A stretch of 64,000 bases of DNA, from NCBI RefSeq assembly GCF_014837055.1, contig NZ_JACSPQ010000011.1, positions 41,021-105,020 on the forward strand. Reading direction: 5' to 3'. The notes under the pieces were generated by a model. It did not search any database. It worked only from the letters and a program-made list of their open reading frames with translations, and had not been told where the DNA came from. Position 1 is the first letter of the stretch. The number at the start of each line of letters is the position of its first letter. The DNA is from Phocaeicola faecium. Lineage in GTDB: Bacteria; Bacteroidota; Bacteroidia; Bacteroidales; Bacteroidaceae. Position numbers and translations under genes: made by a program. Of the stretch, positions 1 to 8,550 are shown piece after piece.

Positions 1-74
<74 letters not shown>

Positions 75-100
75 CTGAAAGCTTTACAAATTACAGGGAT

Positions 101-174
<74 letters not shown>

Positions 175-224
175 CTGGAGCAAAAGAAATCCGGTGCAGA
201 TGTGGCATGGATTTTTATCGGTGG

Positions 225-267
225 AAGGCTGTTTCAAAGATGATTTGAAGCAGCCTTTCATTTGTTA
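225..267 (+). terminator. Terminator of the tRNA-Arg pair
   Basis: A 14-bp inverted repeat (225-238 with 244-257, one G-T pair) with a 5-base loop is followed by a T-rich tail. It lies 50 bases after the second tRNA-Arg. Confidence 0.7.
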
Positions 268-321
268 TGGTGGGGGCGTGAATTTCTTACCGGACGGTTA
301 GGATTCCAGACGTATGGGCAT

Positions 322-384
322 AAAAAAAGGAGTACCGCTGTACTCCAACCTTTGTTAACCTTAAATCTAATACTATGAAAAACA
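322..384 (-). ncRNA. Putative small RNA with own promoter and terminator
   Basis: On the minus strand a canonical promoter (390-420) is followed by about 60 bases that end in a perfect 7-bp GC-containing hairpin (340-346 with 329-335, 4-base loop) and a run of seven T (322-328). No ATG-initiated reading frame fits inside. The start at about 384 is inferred from the usual distance to the -7 box. The transcript would converge on the tRNA-Arg terminator. I do not recognise it as a named RNA family; it could also be a terminated leader remnant. Confidence 0.6.
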
Positions 385-389
385 CAATG

Positions 390-420
390 CAAAGATACGC
401 ACTTCCGCCAACGTTGCAAA
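390..420 (-). promoter_or_regulatory. Bacteroidetes promoter of the small RNA
   Basis: Read on the minus strand this is TTTG (417-420), a 19-base spacer and TATCTTTG (390-397), an exact match to the primary sigma-factor consensus TTTG-N19-21-TAnnTTTG of Bacteroides. Confidence 0.72.
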
Positions 421-693
421 TATTTCCGCCCTAAAACTGTGTTTTATAACATGTTTTAAATGTTAGGTTGTTAAATTTAAGATAAACGCGCGCTTCGCAC
501 CCGGTGCCCGCCTCTCTTTCAACCCTATTTTCCAATCTGTTTCCAACCCATCCTCCCGACCGGAAAAATTCTACCGCTTAGACGGACGAGTCCTACGAAT
601 AGAATCGGATGGCTTAAGCGGTAGGATTGCAGGACGCAAGCCGTAGCGTTTCTTTGTGTTTTTAATGCAGGTATTTTTTTGAATGTTCGATTA
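400..693. other. Gene-poor intergenic region with inverted repeat
   Basis: No convincing gene is seen between the small-RNA promoter and the toxin promoter. The region is AT-rich to about 490, then contains an inverted repeat (571-580 with 615-624) that belongs to the GCGGTAG-N16-CCGTAGCG repeat described separately. Open frames on the minus strand here have no family features. Confidence 0.5.
618..648 (+). repeat. Dispersed repeat GCGGTAG-N16-CCGTAGCG, copy A
   Basis: GCGGTAG (618-624), 16 bases, then CCGTAGCG (641-648). The same two words with exactly 16 intervening bases recur at 28482 and, with one base changed, at 39682. An upstream CTACCGCTTA (571-580) pairs with TAAGCGGTAG (615-624). 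Confidence 0.5.
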
Positions 694-723
694 TTTGCGA
701 ATATCTGAAAAAAACTACCTTTG
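694..723 (+). promoter_or_regulatory. Promoter of the higBA-like pair
   Basis: TTTG (694-697), an 18-base spacer and TACCTTTG (716-723). Transcription would start near 730. That rules out the upstream in-frame ATGs at 683 and 725 as translation starts and supports the ATG at 743. Confidence 0.75.
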
Positions 724-742
724 CATGTATAACGGACTGAGT

Positions 743-1059
743 ATGTATATAGAATTTGATAAGGACTATTTGCGAGAGCTTTATACGGAAGGAAAGACGA
801 ATGATAAGAAATACCGCTATCAGCCAGAGGTAATAAAAGGTTATCAAAAGGTGGTTTTTGTATTGTTGTCGGCAAACACTGTTAATGATTTGTTTCGTTA
901 CAATTCTTTGAATTATGAGGTTTTGCAAGGTGATAAAAAGGTATTTCATCTGTTCGGATAAATCGTAAATACCGTCTTGAATTTACTGTTCGAGATATTA
1001 TGGGAGAGCAAATAGTAACCGTGTGCCGTTTGTTAGATATTAGTAATCACTATAAATAA
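743..1059 (+). pseudogene. higB: HigB-like RelE/ParE toxin, frameshifted
   Basis: The frame from ATG 743 reads a RelE/ParE-type ribosome-dependent mRNase toxin up to a run of five A at 935-939, then hits a stop at 959-961. The expected C-terminal part continues in the next frame, with SVRINRKYRLEFTV and DISNHYK and a stop at 1057-1059. Adding one A to the run restores a 105-residue protein, the usual HigB length. The antitoxin gene follows after 8 bases, so this was a toxin-antitoxin operon. The lesion may be a real inactivating deletion, reversible slippage in the A-run, or a sequencing error. The start at 743 is chosen because the promoter covers the earlier ATGs. Confidence 0.8.
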
Positions 1060-1067
1060 CTGAGATT

Positions 1068-1403
1068 ATGGAAACAGCAAGAAAAATTTATGCTCTGCAC
1101 GAATTGCAACCGTCAGTGCCTATACATCCCGGTGAAATTCTTAGAGACGAATTGGAGGCGCGTGGGATGTCGCAAAGAAAGTTTGCCGATATCATCGGTG
1201 TTTCTTACTCTGTCCTTAACGAAGTGATAAACGGTAAACGTCCTATAACGACCGAATACGCACTGAAAATTGAGGCGGCTACAGGAACTCCTGCCTGTCT
1301 GTGGATAAACATGCAGTCTGCTTATAATATGCAGGTGGCACGCCGTGACAGCAGATTATCTGCAATTTTGGATAATATACGTAAGGCGGTTGCGGTTTTA
1401 TAA
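1068..1403 (+). CDS. higA: HigA-family antitoxin, XRE-type HTH
   Basis: This 111-residue protein has the HigA hallmark VPIHPGEILRDELEARGMSQ at residues 17-36, then a Cro/C1-type helix-turn-helix (about residues 22-80, including KFADIIGVSYSVLNEVINGK). HigA proteins bind and neutralise the HigB mRNase and repress their own operon. The order toxin then antitoxin, with an 8-base gap, is typical of higBA. Because the toxin reading frame is broken, the antitoxin may now be an orphan that still represses the promoter at 694-723. No operator could be pinned down. Family assignment is firm; in vivo activity is unknown. Confidence 0.88.
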   Translation: METARKIYALHELQPSVPIHPGEILRDELEARGMSQRKFADIIGVSYSVLNEVINGKRPITTEYALKIEAATGTPACLWINMQSAYNMQVARRDSRLSAILDNIRKAVAVL

Positions 1404-1483
1404 GCAGGGACGGAAATGTCCCTCTACGAGTTCTGCTATAAATAGGGAGTGGAATCTATTATTAATTAAAACCATTATGTCTT

Positions 1484-2644
1484 ATGAAAAAAGCAATTAT
1501 TTCGGTGCTTTGCCCATTTCTTTTATTGGGACTGGGAATGACGGGATGCAAACAGGCCGATAAGACCGACACGCTCCTTACCGTGGATGTGAAAGCTGAT
1601 TATCCGGAAAAGGAAGTGACCCTTCAGGAGTTTATGGACGTGGAATATATCCCGCTGGAAACGAACGATGAATTTGTGACTCAAGGTGCTGTAATGGCAA
1701 TAGGCGATAAGTACATCTTGGTGAAAAACTACGCCAACGATGGGGATATTTATGTTTTCGACAGGGCAACGGGCAAAGGGATAAGAAAGATAAACAGAAA
1801 AGGACAAGGGGGTGAAGAATACCCTTTCATTGTCAGTGCTGTTCTGGACGAGGATAACGAGGAAATGTTTGTCAACTCTTCGCAAAAGATATTGGTGTAT
1901 GATTTGTCCGGCAATTTCAAACGGAGTTTCAAACCCGTAGGAGGTGCTACTTATATGGATGTATTCAATTACGACAAAGACAATCTTATTTGTTATGATA
2001 TGTCTGTATATTATAAAGACGGGGAAGAGAAGGATAAGGAATTTTATCACGCGGTCATATCGAAGCAAGACGGCAGTATTACGCGGGGGATTCCCATACC
2101 TTTCAAGACAGTAAACGCTCCTTATGTGCAGCAAGGGGATGTTGTAGCCGTGGCATCAGTGCGCTCGCTGATTCCGTGTCGGGATAGCTGGCTTCTTGTA
2201 GAAACCTCTTCCGATACGGTGTACAGTTATCAGCCTGAAAATAACCGGCTGACTCCTTTTCTTGTGAAGCAATCTTCGGGCGAACCTGAGGTGCTGATTA
2301 CCATGGGCCCCGTAACAGAGCGTTATTGTTTTATCCGGACAATGGAAAAGAAGTTTGATGTTGCGAGTGGAAGGGGATTCCCTGTTGCGGATCTGATGTA
2401 TGACAAGCAAGAAGATGCCTTATTTAAACCAGTGGTTATCAACGCCGACTATACCGGGAAGCAGGAGGTGGACTTGACGCGCAATGTCGGGAATGGGGAG
2501 GTTGCCACCTATCAGGCTTTGGCGGCCGACGGGCTTGTGGAGGCATATACGGATAACGGGCTGAAAGGTGAGCTGAAAGAAATTGCCTCTACGCTGGATG
2601 AGGAATCTAATCCGGTTATTATGCTGATGAAGTATAAGAAATAG
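1484..2644 (+). CDS. 6-bladed beta-propeller lipoprotein
   Basis: The 386-residue product starts with a lipoprotein signal peptide ending in a lipobox GMTGC (Cys about 22). The body has repeated propeller-like strands such as DVEYIPLETN, GDIYVFDRATGK and KILVYDLSGNFK, resembling the Bacteroidales 6-bladed beta-propeller (DUF4934/DUF5128-like) family. These are envelope lipoproteins of unknown function, often found beside TonB-dependent transporters. Here it stands alone between the antitoxin and the tRNA-Gln genes, 80 bases after higA, with no clear own promoter. Binding partner and role cannot be read from the sequence. Confidence 0.72.
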   Translation: MKKAIISVLCPFLLLGLGMTGCKQADKTDTLLTVDVKADYPEKEVTLQEFMDVEYIPLETNDEFVTQGAVMAIGDKYILVKNYANDGDIYVFDRATGKGIRKINRKGQGGEEYPFIVSAVLDEDNEEMFVNSSQKILVYDLSGNFKRSFKPVGGATYMDVFNYDKDNLICYDMSVYYKDGEEKDKEFYHAVISKQDGSITRGIPIPFKTVNAPYVQQGDVVAVASVRSLIPCRDSWLLVETSSDTVYSYQPENNRLTPFLVKQSSGEPEVLITMGPVTERYCFIRTMEKKFDVASGRGFPVADLMYDKQEDALFKPVVINADYTGKQEVDLTRNVGNGEVATYQALAADGLVEAYTDNGLKGELKEIASTLDEESNPVIMLMKYKK

Positions 2645-2765
2645 AAATTGTAAATACAATACTGGTCAAGACTATTAACGTACAGATACAGTTATGGGGG
2701 CAAGGGGGAGTATACGCTCCTGCTCGCACCAATAACAAATAAAAAACATAGGGGAAATAAAGAAG

Positions 2766-2836
2766 TTGGGCTACTCGGACTCGAACCAAGAAAAACAGGA
2801 CCAGAATCTGTTGTGTTACCATTACACCATAGCCCA
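2766..2836 (-). tRNA. tRNA-Gln (anticodon CTG), copy 1
   Basis: Read on the minus strand the 71-base gene has acceptor arms TGGGCTA (2830-2836) and TAGCCCA (2767-2773), discriminator A and a T arm with GGTTCGAGTCC. The anticodon loop TTCTGGT gives anticodon CTG at 2802-2804. One A-C mismatch closes the anticodon stem. CCA is not encoded. Confidence 0.94.
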
Positions 2837-2890
2837 AACTAACGGTCGGCAGTATTTTCTCCGTGAAAACTTCTGTCGCCATAAATGAAG

Positions 2891-2961
2891 TTGGGCTACT
2901 CGGACTCGAACCAAGAAAAACAGGACCAGAATCTGTTGTGTTACCATTACACCATAGCCCA
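2891..2961 (-). tRNA. tRNA-Gln (anticodon CTG), copy 2
   Basis: Sequence identical over 71 bases to the copy at 2766-2836 and in the same orientation, 54 bases upstream of it in transcription direction. The pair is a tandem duplication and probably one transcript. Confidence 0.94.
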
Positions 2962-3140
2962 AAATCATGTCAGCGTGTCATCTTTTTGAAATGACGGTGC
3001 AAAGGTACAACTTTTTTGGAACAAACAAAGGTTTTTCGGCTTTTTTATGCGAAAAAACCGTTTAAAAACTTTGCAAAGGCAGTATTTTTCTAATAAAAGC
3101 ATCTAAAAAATACAAAAAGAGCGAGAAAACATCGGCTTTC

Positions 3141-3172
3141 TTTCGTGAAATGCAGAAAAGCAAGTATCTTTG
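3141..3172 (+). promoter_or_regulatory. Promoter of rsfS-ftsH-cdsA
   Basis: TTTC (3141-3144), a 20-base spacer and TATCTTTG (3165-3172), close to the Bacteroides consensus and 40 bases before the rsfS start codon. Confidence 0.65.
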
Positions 3173-3212
3173 CCCCACTAACGATTTCAATTTTATTTAA
3201 GATTTAAGAAGA

Positions 3213-3572
3213 ATGAACGAAACGAATACACTGGTAAAAAAAATAACGGAAGGCATTCAGGAAAAGAAAGGGAAAAAAATAATCATAGCAGACTTAACCG
3301 GCATTGAAGATACGATTTGTAAATATTTTGTAATATGTCAAGGGAATTCTCCTGCTCAGGTTCTTGCCATTACCGATTCGGTGAAGGAATACGTGAGAAA
3401 AGAAACGGGAGACAAGGTTTCTGCAGTAGAAGGAACACGGAACGCCCAGTGGGTAGCGATGGATTACAGCGACGTGATGGTTCATGTATTCTTGCCCGAA
3501 ATGCGCGAATTTTATAATTTGGAACATTTGTGGGCGGACGCGAAACTCACGTCAATCCCTGATATTGATTAA
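3213..3572 (+). CDS. rsfS: Ribosomal silencing factor RsfS
   Basis: A 119-residue protein of the RsfS/YbeB/Iojap family. These proteins bind ribosomal protein L14 on the free 50S subunit and block joining with 30S when nutrients are scarce. Family motifs are visible: DLTGIEDTICKYFVICQGNS (residues 28-47) and the C-terminal VMVHVFLPEMREFYNLEHLW. Length is normal. It is the first gene of a cluster with ftsH (21-base gap) and cdsA, the usual order in Bacteroidales, and shares the promoter at 3141-3172. Confidence 0.95.
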   Translation: MNETNTLVKKITEGIQEKKGKKIIIADLTGIEDTICKYFVICQGNSPAQVLAITDSVKEYVRKETGDKVSAVEGTRNAQWVAMDYSDVMVHVFLPEMREFYNLEHLWADAKLTSIPDID

Positions 3573-3593
3573 TTTTATTTTGAAGAACAAACT

Positions 3594-5639
3594 ATGAATC
3601 AAACTCCTAACAACTCTGATAACAACCCGAACAAACCGAAAATCAACGTGCCGCGCCCTAACTTGACGTGGCTGTATGTGGTGATAGCGCTGGTTTTCGC
3701 ATTCCTTTATTTCTCCAGCGACGGAGGCAGTATGAGCAAAGAGGTTTCTTATACTGAGTTTAAGGAAATGGTGAGCAAGGGGTATGCAAGCAAAATCGTT
3801 GCTTACGATAACAATACGGTGGAAATGTATATCAAGCCGGAACATATCGTCGATGTGTTTCAGAAAGATGCCTCGAAGGTGGGACGCAGCCCTGCCGTAA
3901 AAGTACAGGTAGGCTCGATAGAAACATTAGACAAGTTTTTGGACGAACAGACCGCCAAAGGTAACTTTACGGGCGATATTAATTATGACAAGAAGGGTGA
4001 TTACCTCGGTGCCATCTTCTGGAACATCATGCCGATTGTGTTTTTCATCGGACTGTGGTTCTTCCTCATGCGCCGCATGGGTGGAGGAGGAGGTGCAGGC
4101 TCGCCCGGAAATGTGTTTAACGTAGGGCGGAGCAAAGCACAGCTCTTTGAAAAAGGAGCTAACCGGATTACGTTTAAAGACGTGGCTGGTCAGGCTGCCG
4201 CCAAGCAGGAGGTACAGGAAATCGTAGACTTCTTGAAACAGCCTCAGAAATATACCGAACTGGGTGGAAAAATCCCTAAGGGAGCGTTGCTTATCGGCCC
4301 TCCGGGAACGGGTAAAACCTTGCTGGCGAAGGCGGTGGCAGGCGAGGCGGATGTGCCTTTCTTCTCGATTTCGGGTTCCGACTTCGTAGAAATGTTCGTA
4401 GGTGTGGGAGCTTCGCGTGTCCGTGACCTCTTCCGTCAGGCGAAAGAAAAGTCGCCCTGTATCATCTTTATCGACGAGATAGATGCCGTGGGGCGTGCGC
4501 GTGGAAAGAACCCCAGCATGGGTGGTAACGACGAACGCGAAAATACGCTGAACCAGCTTCTTACCGAAATGGACGGTTTCGGCTCGAACAGCGGGGTGAT
4601 TATTCTGGCGGCTACCAACCGTGTCGACATCTTGGACAAGGCATTGCTGCGCGCCGGACGTTTCGACCGTCAGATTTATGTTGATTTGCCCGACTTGAAC
4701 GAACGAAAAGAGGTGTTTGGCGTACATCTCCGTCCGCTGAAGTTGGATAGTACCGTTGATGTTGACCTGCTGGCACGGCAGACACCGGGATTCAGCGGTG
4801 CAGATATAGCCAACGTATGTAACGAGGCTGCCCTGATTGCGGCTCGCCATCAGAAAAGTGCCGTAGGAAAAGAAGATTTTCTGGCTGCGGTCGACCGTAT
4901 CGTGGGTGGATTAGAGAAGAAGACCAAAGTGATGACAGCCGACGAAAAGCGTGCGATAGCCCTCCACGAAGCCGGTCACGCTACGATATCTTGGTTCTTG
5001 GAACATGCCAATCCGCTGATTAAGGTAACCATCGTTCCGCGCGGTCGTGCGCTCGGCGCTGCATGGTATCTGCCCGAAGAACGCCAGATTACCACCAAAG
5101 AACAGATGTTGGACGAAATGTGTGCCACACTGGGAGGACGTGCTGCCGAAGAGGTATTCATCGGACACATCTCTACCGGTGCCATGAACGACTTGGAGCG
5201 TGTTACCAAGCAGGCATACGGCATGATAGCCTACGCCGGCATGAGCGACCGCCTGCCCAACTTGTGTTATTATAATAACGACGAATACGCTTTCAACAAG
5301 CCGTATAGCGAACATACTGCCGAGGTGATAGACCAAGAGGTGCAGATGCTGATAAACGAGCAATATGCCCGTGCGAAAGCCTTGCTGAGAGAACATCAGG
5401 AGGGACATAACCAGTTGGCACAGTTGCTGATAGAAAAAGAAGTCATTTTTGCCGAAGACGTAGAACGTATATTCGGTAAACGTCCGTGGGCGTCTCGTTC
5501 GGAAGAAATCATGGCGTTAGAGGCAGCAGACTCGAAGCCGGAGGCATTGCCCGAACCTTCTCAGCCGTCGGATGGAGACACGAAGGAAGAAGAACCGGAG
5601 AATACGCAAGAAGGCGGTGAAAACGACATGAAAAAGTAA
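3594..5639 (+). CDS. ftsH: ATP-dependent zinc metalloprotease FtsH
   Basis: The 681-residue protein is a membrane-anchored AAA+ protease that degrades unfolded or unassembled membrane proteins and regulatory proteins. In order: a cytoplasmic N-terminus, a first membrane segment (about residues 24-44), a periplasmic FtsH domain, a second membrane segment near residues 140-156 ([15 protein letters not shown]), a Gly-rich linker, Walker A GPPGTGKT (about 235-242), Walker [11 protein letters not shown], the second region of homology, and the zinc site HEAGH (458-462). The tail is acidic and low in complexity, as in other Bacteroidetes FtsH. It lies 21 bases after rsfS and 18 bases before cdsA. 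Confidence 0.98.
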   Translation: MNQTPNNSDNNPNKPKINVPRPNLTWLYVVIALVFAFLYFSSDGGSMSKEVSYTEFKEMVSKGYASKIVAYDNNTVEMYIKPEHIVDVFQKDASKVGRSPAVKVQVGSIETLDKFLDEQTAKGNFTGDINYDKKGDYLGAIFWNIMPIVFFIGLWFFLMRRMGGGGGAGSPGNVFNVGRSKAQLFEKGANRITFKDVAGQAAAKQEVQEIVDFLKQPQKYTELGGKIPKGALLIGPPGTGKTLLAKAVAGEADVPFFSISGSDFVEMFVGVGASRVRDLFRQAKEKSPCIIFIDEIDAVGRARGKNPSMGGNDERENTLNQLLTEMDGFGSNSGVIILAATNRVDILDKALLRAGRFDRQIYVDLPDLNERKEVFGVHLRPLKLDSTVDVDLLARQTPGFSGADIANVCNEAALIAARHQKSAVGKEDFLAAVDRIVGGLEKKTKVMTADEKRAIALHEAGHATISWFLEHANPLIKVTIVPRGRALGAAWYLPEERQITTKEQMLDEMCATLGGRAAEEVFIGHISTGAMNDLERVTKQAYGMIAYAGMSDRLPNLCYYNNDEYAFNKPYSEHTAEVIDQEVQMLINEQYARAKALLREHQEGHNQLAQLLIEKEVIFAEDVERIFGKRPWASRSEEIMALEAADSKPEALPEPSQPSDGDTKEEEPENTQEGGENDMKK

Positions 5640-5657
5640 CCATAAATACAGACGAAA

Positions 5658-6497
5658 GTGAAAAATAATTTCATCCAAAGAACAATAACGGGAATAGTTT
5701 TCGTTGCGGTGCTGGTAGGATGTATCTTGGGAGGTCCCATTCCGTTTACCATCCTGTTCGCCCTTATCTCTGCACTGACGATCCGAGAATTCGGAAGCAT
5801 TGTCGGCAAAAGCGGTGAGGTGATAATCAACAAACCTATCTGTATGCTGGCAGGCGTGTTTTTGTTTTTTGGATTCGCTTACCTCGGCGTGGCGCCCGGC
5901 GATTCGTCGGTGTTGATACCCTACTTGTTTCTCGTCATTTACCTGCTGGTGAGCGAGCTTTATCTGAAGCGTAAGAATCCACTGCATAACTGGGCGTACA
6001 CCATGATGAGCCAGATGTACATCGCCCTGCCGTTCGCGCTGCTTAACGTGCTGGCTTTTCATACCAACGTAACCGGAAGCGCATCGGAGTATAATCCGAT
6101 ACTTCCGCTGTCTATCTTCATCTTCAACTGGGTGAACGATACGGGTGCTTACTGTACGGGCGTGTTGTTCGGTAAACACCGTCTGTTCGAGCGTATTTCT
6201 CCCAAAAAGTCATGGGAAGGCTCGATAGGCGGAGCAGTGTTCTGCGTGATAGCCGCATTCGTGATGGCACATTTCTTCCCCTTCCTGAGTCTCGGCGTAT
6301 GGGTAGGTTTAGGATTGGTTATCGTGGTTTTCGGTACGTGGGGCGACCTGACCGAATCATTGCTGAAACGCACGCTGGGCATCAAAGACTCCGGTAATAT
6401 ACTTCCCGGACACGGCGGAATGCTTGACCGATTCGACAGTTCCCTCATGGCGATTCCCGCTGCCGTGGTTTACTTTTACATTATTTCATTGGTATAA
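5658..6497 (+). CDS. cdsA: Phosphatidate cytidylyltransferase
   Basis: The 279-residue integral membrane enzyme makes CDP-diacylglycerol from phosphatidic acid and CTP, the precursor of membrane phospholipids. Several hydrophobic helices span the protein. The CdsA signature is seen near the C-terminus: SPKKSWEGSIGG, then GDLTESLLKRTLGIKDSG and ILPGHGGMLDRFDS with its conserved acidic residues. The start is a GTG at 5658, 18 bases after ftsH, giving the expected N-terminus. The operon ends at the hairpin at 6499-6538. Confidence 0.96.
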   Translation: MKNNFIQRTITGIVFVAVLVGCILGGPIPFTILFALISALTIREFGSIVGKSGEVIINKPICMLAGVFLFFGFAYLGVAPGDSSVLIPYLFLVIYLLVSELYLKRKNPLHNWAYTMMSQMYIALPFALLNVLAFHTNVTGSASEYNPILPLSIFIFNWVNDTGAYCTGVLFGKHRLFERISPKKSWEGSIGGAVFCVIAAFVMAHFFPFLSLGVWVGLGLVIVVFGTWGDLTESLLKRTLGIKDSGNILPGHGGMLDRFDSSLMAIPAAVVYFYIISLV

Positions 6498-6498
6498 T

Positions 6499-6538
6499 AA
6501 AATTCCCTTGCAGTTCAACGCATCTGCAAGGGAATTTT
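6499..6538. terminator. Bidirectional terminator between cdsA and lutC
   Basis: A perfect 15-bp inverted repeat (6499-6513 with 6524-6538) with a 10-base loop. It starts with AAAA and ends with TTTT, so it can end transcription from cdsA on the plus strand and from lutC on the minus strand. Confidence 0.88.
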
Positions 6539-6561
6539 GTATCTGTATGTATCCTGCCTCC

Positions 6562-7179
6562 TTACACCAAAATCACCGTGACGCTGCGCGCTCCGTGCGC
6601 TCCCATCACCAATGCCTGTTCGATGTCGGCAGTTTTCGACGGACCTGAGATAAATACCCCGTAACCGTATTCGCCTGTGTCGATGCGCTTGTAAGCCTCG
6701 TGCATGTTGCTTACGAGGTTGCGGCGGTCGAGCAGAATCACCAACGCTTCGGATATGAAATAAATGGCACGCTGCTCTACGTCCTGCTGAATCCATACCG
6801 CACCGTTTTCGCCCACACCGATGCGTCCGTCGATGATGGCAAGGTCGGTTCCGTCCAGCTCGCCCGGAGTCTCCACGTCGTCCGGATGGAAAGTGGCGCA
6901 GGTGATAGCCAGCTTCTTCCCATCAGAGGTCGTTACCTCGTCGACGGTCGATGCGATGCGCCGTGCTTCAGGATATAAACTCTTGATTACTTGGTTGATG
7001 TCATCTCCTTTTTTCAGCGTGACAGCCTGTCCGCCTACCTGCGTCATGATTTCCTTGAAGCGAGCCTCCAAGTCGGGATACCGCGTAGCTTCTTCCTCTA
7101 ACGGCGCATAGTCAGGCTTCTCATAGCGCACCCGCGTGTTCCGGCGGATGCTCTGTAATATATCTTCTCTGCTGCTCAT
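6562..7179 (-). CDS. lutC: Lactate utilization protein LutC, LUD domain
   Basis: This 205-residue protein is the LUD-domain subunit of the LutABC complex, which oxidises L-lactate to pyruvate. It has the family features: an N-terminal helical stretch and the C-terminal LUD core with AIIDGRIGVGENGAVWI and GYGVFISGPSKTADIEQALV. It lacks cysteine clusters, as expected for LutC. It is the last gene of lutA-lutB-lutC, 3 bases after lutB, and faces the bidirectional terminator shared with cdsA. Confidence 0.93.
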   Translation of the reverse strand: MSSREDILQSIRRNTRVRYEKPDYAPLEEEATRYPDLEARFKEIMTQVGGQAVTLKKGDDINQVIKSLYPEARRIASTVDEVTTSDGKKLAITCATFHPDDVETPGELDGTDLAIIDGRIGVGENGAVWIQQDVEQRAIYFISEALVILLDRRNLVSNMHEAYKRIDTGEYGYGVFISGPSKTADIEQALVMGAHGARSVTVILV

Positions 7180-7182
7180 GGT

Positions 7183-8550
7183 TTACTTCACTTTGTTTTT
7201 CTTCCACATATCGTTAAAGCTCTCTTTGGCAAAGCGGGGCATTTCGTGTTCCTTTCCCCAGTCGTTCAAGCTGTTATACAGCATCCAGCGAGGCATGGCG
7301 TTTACTATCGGCGCGTTTTTCAGAGCGAAGTTGAACAACTCCGGACGCTCCATCAGGAACTTCATGCCGCCCGACATGGTTTTCTTCGCCGAACTTGCCA
7401 CGCCTAATGAGTCTAACTTCTGCCTCCAGCGGTAGATTTGGTCTGCCAAGTCCACCTTAGCCGGACATACGTTCTGGCAAGAGTGGCAGAGCGAACAAGC
7501 CGAAACATTGTCGTAATAATGCAAAGGAGCTTTCAGCATCCCCAAGTTAATACCGATAGGGCCGGGGATAAAGTACGTGTACGAGTATCCCCCGCTGCGG
7601 CGATACACCGGACAGGTGTTCATACACGCCCCGCAACGCAGGCAGTTCAGCGTTTTGATATGATCTTGTTCGGCAAGGATGCGGCTGCGCCCATTGTCAA
7701 CGATGATGATGTGCAACTCTCCTCCCGGACGCGGCTTGCGGTAGTGCGACGTGTAAGTGGTAATGGGTTGCCCCGTGCCGGAACGAGCCAGCAGGCGGGT
7801 GAATACGCCCAGCGAATCGCGGTCGGGCACAATCTTTTCCATCCCGAACGCCGTAATCTGGAGCTTCGGTTGCGAAGTACCCATGTCGGCGTTGCCCTCG
7901 TTCGTACATACCACACACTCACCCGTCGATGCCACGGCAAAGTTGGCCCCCGTCATGGCAGCCTCCGCCTCGATAAACTTGTGGCGCAGGTTCTTGCGTG
8001 CGGCGTGCGTCAGATACGTCTGGTCATTGTTTCCCGGTTCGGTATTCATTTCGCGCACAAACAGTTCGCCTATCTCTTCTTTCTTTATATGAATGGCAGG
8101 CATGACGATGTGGCTCGGCTTCTTGTGCATCAGTTGGAGAATACGTTCGCCGAGGTCGCTTTCCACTACCTCTACGCCCTTTTCTTCCAGAAACTCATTC
8201 AGTCCGCACTCCTCCGCCAGCATCGATTTGCTCTTGATGAAATGCTTCACGTTATGCCCCTTCAGGATGTTATACACGATGGAACAATACTCCGTCGCAT
8301 CTTTAGCCCAGTAGACATGCGCCCCGTTTGCCTGCGCATTTTTCTCAAACTCGGTGAGGAGTTGGTCAAGGTGACTGTTGCTGTACATCTTGATGGCACA
8401 AGCCATGTCTCGCAGGTGCTCCCATTCAGGAAGCTGCTTGCTCATCTTGTCACGTTTGGCACGCACCATCCACAGCGTTTCGTCGTGCCATGCCGCCAAG
8501 CCCTTGTTGGCTTGGAACTCTTCGGCTGCTTTTGAATGTTTCGTACTCAT
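7183..8550 (-). CDS. lutB: Lactate utilization iron-sulfur protein LutB
   Basis: The 455-residue protein is the iron-sulfur subunit of the lactate oxidation complex. The N-terminal two thirds form a LUD domain (for example ATEYCSIVYNILK and VASTGECVVCTNEGNAD). Two ferredoxin-type clusters follow: CLRCGACMNTCPVYR and CSLCHSCQNVCPAKVD. A C-terminal segment with ERPELFNFALK is usual for the family. It overlaps the end of lutA by 4 bases (ATGA type) and precedes lutC by 3, so the three are translationally coupled. Confidence 0.95.
   Translation of the reverse strand: MSTKHSKAAEEFQANKGLAAWHDETLWMVRAKRDKMSKQLPEWEHLRDMACAIKMYSNSHLDQLLTEFEKNAQANGAHVYWAKDATEYCSIVYNILKGHNVKHFIKSKSMLAEECGLNEFLEEKGVEVVESDLGERILQLMHKKPSHIVMPAIHIKKEEIGELFVREMNTEPGNNDQTYLTHAARKNLRHKFIEAEAAMTGANFAVASTGECVVCTNEGNADMGTSQPKLQITAFGMEKIVPDRDSLGVFTRLLARSGTGQPITTYTSHYRKPRPGGELHIIIVDNGRSRILAEQDHIKTLNCLRCGACMNTCPVYRRSGGYSYTYFIPGPIGINLGMLKAPLHYYDNVSACSLCHSCQNVCPAKVDLADQIYRWRQKLDSLGVASSAKKTMSGGMKFLMERPELFNFALKNAPIVNAMPRWMLYNSLNDWGKEHEMPRFAKESFNDMWKKNKVK

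Larger units (their letters stand above)
2645..3140. other. Intergenic region carrying two tRNA-Gln genes
   Basis: Apart from the two minus-strand tRNA-Gln genes at 2766-2836 and 2891-2961, I see no gene between the propeller lipoprotein and the rsfS promoter. The stretch from 2980 to 3130 is very AT-rich. Confidence 0.6.

Noticed and set aside
683-742. Longer N-terminus of the toxin starting at ATG 683 or 725
   Set aside because: The consensus promoter 694-723 would start transcription near 730, downstream of both ATGs, and the RelE-type sequence begins at 743.
935-940. Programmed -1 frameshift in the HigB-like toxin
   Set aside because: The in-frame heptamer is T AAA AAG, not A AAA AAG, so the P-site tRNA would re-pair poorly; no downstream stimulatory hairpin is seen. 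A one-base deletion in the A-run explains the data more simply.
3927-4850. A 307-codon open frame on the minus strand
   Set aside because: It lies wholly inside ftsH, antisense, and has no family features; a by-product of ftsH codon use.
7438-8535. A 365-codon open frame on the plus strand
   Set aside because: Antisense to lutB, whose Fe-S cysteine motifs are clear; the plus-strand product looks like random reverse translation.
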